Shown here piece by piece: positions 60,595-64,000 of a DNA stretch of 64,000 bases; positions within the stretch are counted from its first letter, which is position 1; the number at the start of each line of letters is the position of its first letter. Origin of the DNA: Rhizobium sp. Root1212 (GTDB lineage: Bacteria > Pseudomonadota > Alphaproteobacteria > Rhizobiales > Rhizobiaceae); NCBI RefSeq assembly GCF_001424985.1, contig NZ_LMDA01000001.1, positions 124,001 to 188,000 on the forward strand, given 5' to 3'. The position numbers and the translations under genes are program-made. The notes beneath the pieces were generated by a model. It was not told where the DNA came from, did no database searches, and worked only from the letters and a program-made list of their open reading frames with translations.

Positions 60595-62097
60595 ATGAAC
60601 GAGATCGCGCGAAAACTGGCCCCGGCGGCCAAGGACCAGTCTGAACCGCAGTATCGCGAAGCCCCCAACAACCTGGAGGCCGAACAGGCGCTGCTCGGCG
60701 CTATCCTCGTCAACAACGACGCCTTCTACCGTGTTTCGGACTTCCTGAAGCCAGTGCATCTGCACGAGCCGCTGCACCGCAAGATTTACGAGGTGGCCGG
60801 CGACATCATCCGCATGGGCAAGACCGCCCATCCGGTGACGGTGAAGACCTTCCTGCCGGGCGACCAGAAGGTCGGCGAGATGACGATCTCGCAATATCTG
60901 GCGCAGCTTGCCGCCAATGCCGTGACGATCATCAACGCCGAGGACTATGGCCGGGCCATCTACGATCTGGCATTGCGCCGCTCGTTGATCACCATTGGCG
61001 AGGACATGGTCAACATCGCCTATGACGCGCCGCTCGACATGCCGCCGCAGGGCCAGATCGAAGACGCCGAACGCCGCCTGTTCGAACTCGCCGAAACCGG
61101 ACGCTACGACGGCGGCTTCCAGTCGTTCAACGACGCAGTTGCATTGGCGATCGACATGGCCGGACAGGCCTTCGAGCGCGACGGCTCGCTGTCGGGCATC
61201 TCCACCGGCATCCACTCGCTCGACGCCCGCATGGGCGGCCTGCAGCGCTCCGACTTGATCGTGCTCGCCGGACGCCCCGGCATGGGCAAGACCTCGCTTG
61301 CCACCAACATCGCCTACAACATCGCCGCGGCTTACGAGCCTGAGGTGCAGGCTGACGGATCGTTCAAGGCCAAGAACGGTGGCGTCGTCGGTTTCTACTC
61401 GCTCGAAATGTCGTCGGAACAGCTGGCGACGCGTATCATCTCCGAGCAGACGGAAGTCTCCTCCTCGAAAATCCGCCGCGGTGACATTTCCGAGGCGGAT
61501 TTTGAAAAGCTCGTCGCCTGCAGCCAGATGATGCAGAAGGTGCCGCTCTATATCGACCAGACCGGTGGTATCTCGATCGCCCAGCTTTCGGCCCGCGCCC
61601 GCCGTCTCAAGCGTCAGCGCGGCCTCGATTGCCTCGTGGTGGACTATATCCAGCTGATGACCGGCTCGGGCAAATCCAACGAAAACCGCGTGCAGGAAAT
61701 CACCCAGATCACCACCGGTCTCAAGGCGCTCGGCAAGGAGCTGAACGTGCCAATCATCGCGCTCTCGCAGCTCTCGCGTCAGGTGGAAAGCCGCGAAGAC
61801 AAGCGGCCGCAACTTTCCGACCTGCGTGAATCCGGCTCGATCGAGCAGGACGCCGACGTGGTGCTCTTCGTGTTCCGCGAGGAATACTACGTCAAGAACC
61901 TCGAGCCGCGCGACGAGTTCGACCCGAAATACGAAGAATGGAAGATGCAGTTCGAAAAGGTGAAGGGCACGGCCGACGTGATCATCGCCAAGCAGCGTCA
62001 CGGACCGACCGGCACGGTGAAGCTCGCCTTCCAGTCGGAATTCACCCGGTTTACCGATCTGGCGGACCCGTCGTTCTCGCAATACGAGGAACACTGA
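60595..62097 (+). CDS. dnaB: Replicative DNA helicase DnaB
   Basis: The hexameric 5'-3' helicase of the replication fork, 500 residues. The N-terminal domain (about 22-125, PNNLEAEQALLGAILVN) binds DnaG. The RecA-like motor has Walker A GRPGMGKTS (226-234), SLEMSSEQLATR, Walker B LVVDYIQLM, and the finger REDKRPQLSDLRESGSIEQDAD. An acidic/charged insert VQADGSFKAKNGG lies after Walker A, as in other rhizobia. It is separated from radA by the ParDE pair. Confidence 0.97.
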   Translation: MNEIARKLAPAAKDQSEPQYREAPNNLEAEQALLGAILVNNDAFYRVSDFLKPVHLHEPLHRKIYEVAGDIIRMGKTAHPVTVKTFLPGDQKVGEMTISQYLAQLAANAVTIINAEDYGRAIYDLALRRSLITIGEDMVNIAYDAPLDMPPQGQIEDAERRLFELAETGRYDGGFQSFNDAVALAIDMAGQAFERDGSLSGISTGIHSLDARMGGLQRSDLIVLAGRPGMGKTSLATNIAYNIAAAYEPEVQADGSFKAKNGGVVGFYSLEMSSEQLATRIISEQTEVSSSKIRRGDISEADFEKLVACSQMMQKVPLYIDQTGGISIAQLSARARRLKRQRGLDCLVVDYIQLMTGSGKSNENRVQEITQITTGLKALGKELNVPIIALSQLSRQVESREDKRPQLSDLRESGSIEQDADVVLFVFREEYYVKNLEPRDEFDPKYEEWKMQFEKVKGTADVIIAKQRHGPTGTVKLAFQSEFTRFTDLADPSFSQYEEH

Positions 62098-62164
62098 AGC
62101 AATCGGCACGATAGGCTATGGGATGCTGACCGGCCTCGGGCGGCATCCTCGGGGGGCGCTGTAG

Positions 62165-62183
62165 AGTAGGAACTGTTCCTACT
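62165..62183. promoter_or_regulatory. Perfect palindrome, likely ParD operator
   Basis: AGTAGGAAC (62165-62173), centre T, GTTCCTACT (62175-62183). The 9-base arms are exact complements. It lies 69 bases before the parD start and is well placed to overlap the parDE promoter. ParD antitoxins repress their own operon at such sites. Confidence 0.65.
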
Positions 62184-62251
62184 TCGTGTTAGACTGCTGC
62201 CTTGCGGACGACCTGCAATGAAGATCGACGCCACGACAGGGAGTGTCTTTC

Positions 62252-62515
62252 ATGTCCAACACCAAGAAATCCTACGTCATCGGCGATCATTTCGACGCCT
62301 TCATCACCCGTCAGGTCGAGACCGGCCGCTTCAACAATGCCAGTGAAGTCGTCCGGGCGGGACTGCGGCTTCTCGAACGGGATGAGGTGAAATTGGCCGA
62401 GTTGAAGCGGCTGATCGATGAAGGCCTCGACGACATCGCTGCCGGACGGGTCTATGAATACGAAAGCAGTGAAGCACTGCTCGACGATATCATCAACGGC
62501 AAGCATGACGATTAA
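62252..62515 (+). CDS. parD: ParD-type antitoxin
   Basis: An 87-residue ribbon-helix-helix antitoxin. The N-terminus SYVIGDHFDAFITRQVETGRFNNASEVVRAGLRLLERDE (split across residues 8-46) is the ParD pattern. The C-terminal half wraps the toxin (LIDEGLDDIAAGRVYEYESSEALLDDI). AGGGAG lies 8 bases before the ATG at 62252. It overlaps parE by 11 bases. Confidence 0.93.
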   Translation: MSNTKKSYVIGDHFDAFITRQVETGRFNNASEVVRAGLRLLERDEVKLAELKRLIDEGLDDIAAGRVYEYESSEALLDDIINGKHDD

Positions 62516-62822
62516 GAGCCGCAAGCCGATCTTCTCACGGGCAGCACGAGCAGACCTCCGCTCCATCTACAGATACATCGCAGAGACCAATCCAAACGCC
62601 GCGGCCCGCTTCATTCTCGATATCAACCTGAAAATCGAAAAGATTGCCGAAACCGGTTTGACCGGTATTGCGCGACACGCGCTTCGGCCAAATTTACGCT
62701 CCATACCTTATCGCGACCGTTGTATTTATTTCCGGGTCGAGAAATCCCATATCTACGTCGTCCGCATCCTGCACGGACGCCAGGACATTTCTTCCCAAGA
62801 CTTCCCCGAAAGCGAGACCTGA
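62505..62822 (+). CDS. parE: ParE/RelE-superfamily toxin
   Basis: A 105-residue toxin. The start PIFSRAARADLRSIYRYIAETNPNAAARF and the C-terminal core YRDRCIYFRVEKSHIYVVRILHGRQDI are ParE hallmarks; characterised members poison DNA gyrase. It begins within parD and ends overlapping the radA start by one base (TGATG), so radA is read from the same message or coupled to it. Full length, probably active. Confidence 0.92.
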   Translation: MTIKSRKPIFSRAARADLRSIYRYIAETNPNAAARFILDINLKIEKIAETGLTGIARHALRPNLRSIPYRDRCIYFRVEKSHIYVVRILHGRQDISSQDFPESET

Positions 62823-64000
62823 TGGCGAAAGCCCGTACTCAATTCATCTGCCAGAACTGCGGCACGGTGCATCCGCGCTGGGTCGGCAAATGCGAAGGCT
62901 GCGGCCAGTGGAATACCATCGTCGAGGAAGACCCGATGGGCGGCATCGGCGGCGGGCCAGGCAAGACGCCGAAGAAAGGCCGCCCGGTGGCGCTCACCAC
63001 CCTTTCCGGCGAGATCGAGGAAGCGCCACGCATCGCGACCGGCATTTCCGAGCTTGACCGGGCAACCGGCGGCGGCTTCGTGCGTGGCTCGGCGGTGCTG
63101 ATCGGCGGCGATCCCGGCATTGGCAAATCGACCGTGCTGATGCAGGCCGCGGCCGCGTTGGCCCGCCTGAAACACCGGGTCATCTATGTCTCGGGCGAAG
63201 AGGCCGTGGCACAGGTTCGTCTGCGGGCTCAACGACTGGGTGCTGCCGAGACCGACGTGCTGCTCGCGGCGGAAACCAATGTCGAGGACATTCTTGCCAC
63301 GCTCGGCGAAGGCAAGCGGCCGGATCTGGTGATCATCGATTCGATCCAGACGCTGTGGAGCGACATCGTCGATTCCGCCCCCGGCACGGTGACGCAGGTG
63401 AGAACCGGCGTGCAGGCGATGATCCGCTTTGCCAAGCAGACCGGGGCGACTGTCGTGCTCGTGGGTCACGTCACCAAGGAAGGCCAGATCGCCGGGCCGC
63501 GCGTCGTCGAGCATATGGTCGACGCAGTGCTTTATTTCGAGGGCGACCGCGGCCACCACTACCGCATCCTGCGCACCGTCAAGAACCGTTTCGGGCCGAC
63601 CGACGAGATCGGCGTCTTCGAAATGTCGGACAAGGGTTTGCGCGAAGTCACCAATCCCTCCGAGCTTTTCCTCGGCGAGCGCAATGCCAAGGCACCGGGC
63701 GCTGCGGTCTTTGCCGGCATGGAGGGCACGCGGCCGGTGCTGGTCGAGGTGCAGGCGCTGGTCGCGCCGACCTCGCTCGGCACGGCCCGACGCGCCGTCG
63801 TCGGCTGGGATTCGGCGCGGCTATCGATGATCCTTGCGGTGCTCGAGGCCCATTGCGGTGTGCGGCTCGGGCAGCACGATGTCTATCTCAATGTCGCGGG
63901 CGGCTATCGGATCACCGAGCCGGCGGCGGATCTGGCCGTCGCCTCGGCACTCGTTTCATCGCTTGCCGGCCTTGCCCTTCCGCCGGATTGCGTCTATTTC
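62822..64000 (+). CDS. radA: DNA repair protein RadA, 3' end beyond window
   Basis: A RecA-related branch-migration protein of recombinational repair. The first 393 residues are seen. The zinc finger is C10, C13, C24, C27 (CQNCG...CEGCGQW). Walker A GGDPGIGKST is at 95-104, the RadA-specific KNRFG in VKNRFGPTDEIGVFEM, and the start of the Lon-like C-domain (YLNVAGGYRITEPAADLAVA). The start shares one base with the parE stop. Confidence 0.96.
   Translation, partial: MAKARTQFICQNCGTVHPRWVGKCEGCGQWNTIVEEDPMGGIGGGPGKTPKKGRPVALTTLSGEIEEAPRIATGISELDRATGGGFVRGSAVLIGGDPGIGKSTVLMQAAAALARLKHRVIYVSGEEAVAQVRLRAQRLGAAETDVLLAAETNVEDILATLGEGKRPDLVIIDSIQTLWSDIVDSAPGTVTQVRTGVQAMIRFAKQTGATVVLVGHVTKEGQIAGPRVVEHMVDAVLYFEGDRGHHYRILRTVKNRFGPTDEIGVFEMSDKGLREVTNPSELFLGERNAKAPGAAVFAGMEGTRPVLVEVQALVAPTSLGTARRAVVGWDSARLSMILAVLEAHCGVRLGQHDVYLNVAGGYRITEPAADLAVASALVSSLAGLALPPDCVYF

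Noticed and set aside
1-64000. CRISPR arrays, rRNA, tRNA, prophage or insertion sequences
   Set aside because: I saw no regularly spaced direct repeats, no conserved RNA gene sequence, and no transposase, integrase or phage structural protein on either strand.

Overview
The window reads as chromosomal core DNA of an alphaproteobacterium of the Rhizobiaceae (Rhizobium / Agrobacterium / Neorhizobium type). The reasons are high GC, characteristic gene orders (hdaA-ppk; SDR-uvrC-pgsA-moaD-moaE; lptF-lptG-lptD-surA-like-pdxA-rsmA; fabD-fabG-acpP-fabF-mltG-yicC-gmk; rpsF-rpsR-DUF2232-rplI then dnaB and radA), an Omp25/RopB-type porin-like protein, and short palindromic intergenic repeats of the RIME kind. 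Two genes run off the edges: ppk at the left and radA at the right. I see no rRNA, tRNA, CRISPR array, insertion sequence or prophage.

Layout. 1-5620: ppk, hdaA and an AI-2E-type permease run leftward; purM-purN run rightward. 5733-8354 is accessory: an omptin-family outer membrane protease with a hairpin over its start region, a RES-Xre toxin-antitoxin pair, a palindromic repeat and a NudK-type Nudix enzyme. 8351-13313: a molybdopterin oxidoreductase coupled to nudK, then rlmJ, a lipoprotein RNase T2, a GST and a DUF1801 protein. 13371-19858: Omp25-like protein, SDR, uvrC, a LuxR-type regulator, pgsA and moaDE. 19855-30257 is mixed: an orphan ABC permease facing a CGNR zinc-finger protein across a palindrome, a lipoprotein gene carrying a palindromic repeat in frame, ndk, DinB, a degenerate GGDEF protein, an ABC-F ATPase, a GNAT enzyme, a sugar 1-dehydrogenase and a Tat-exported DUF1254/DUF1214 protein. 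30272-30923: a truncated DUF1254 fragment beside an orphan immunity-like gene. 30931-41016: holC, pepA, and the LPS export/envelope block with pdxA and rsmA. 41017-47935: the fatty acid synthesis block. 47936-54199: Tas-like reductase, Lrp regulator facing a Gate-domain permease, a methyltransferase facing a GGDEF-EAL protein. 54489-64000: ribosomal protein operon, a MarR-regulated EmrBA-type efflux operon, dnaB, a ParDE toxin-antitoxin pair, and radA.

How the genes work together. Most of the window is housekeeping: nucleotide synthesis, replication initiation control and helicase, fatty acid and phospholipid synthesis, LPS transport, and translation. The accessory material sits at junctions between these blocks, usually as two-gene units with a palindromic operator (RES-Xre, ParDE, CGNR/permease, Lrp/Gate, MarR/efflux). 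The points I would follow up are the omptin with its RBS-covering hairpin, the CGNR/permease pair, the truncated DUF1254 / orphan immunity junction, ParDE between dnaB and radA, the repeat inside a lipoprotein gene, and a near-identical hairpin shared by the leaders of rpsF and the Omp25-like gene.
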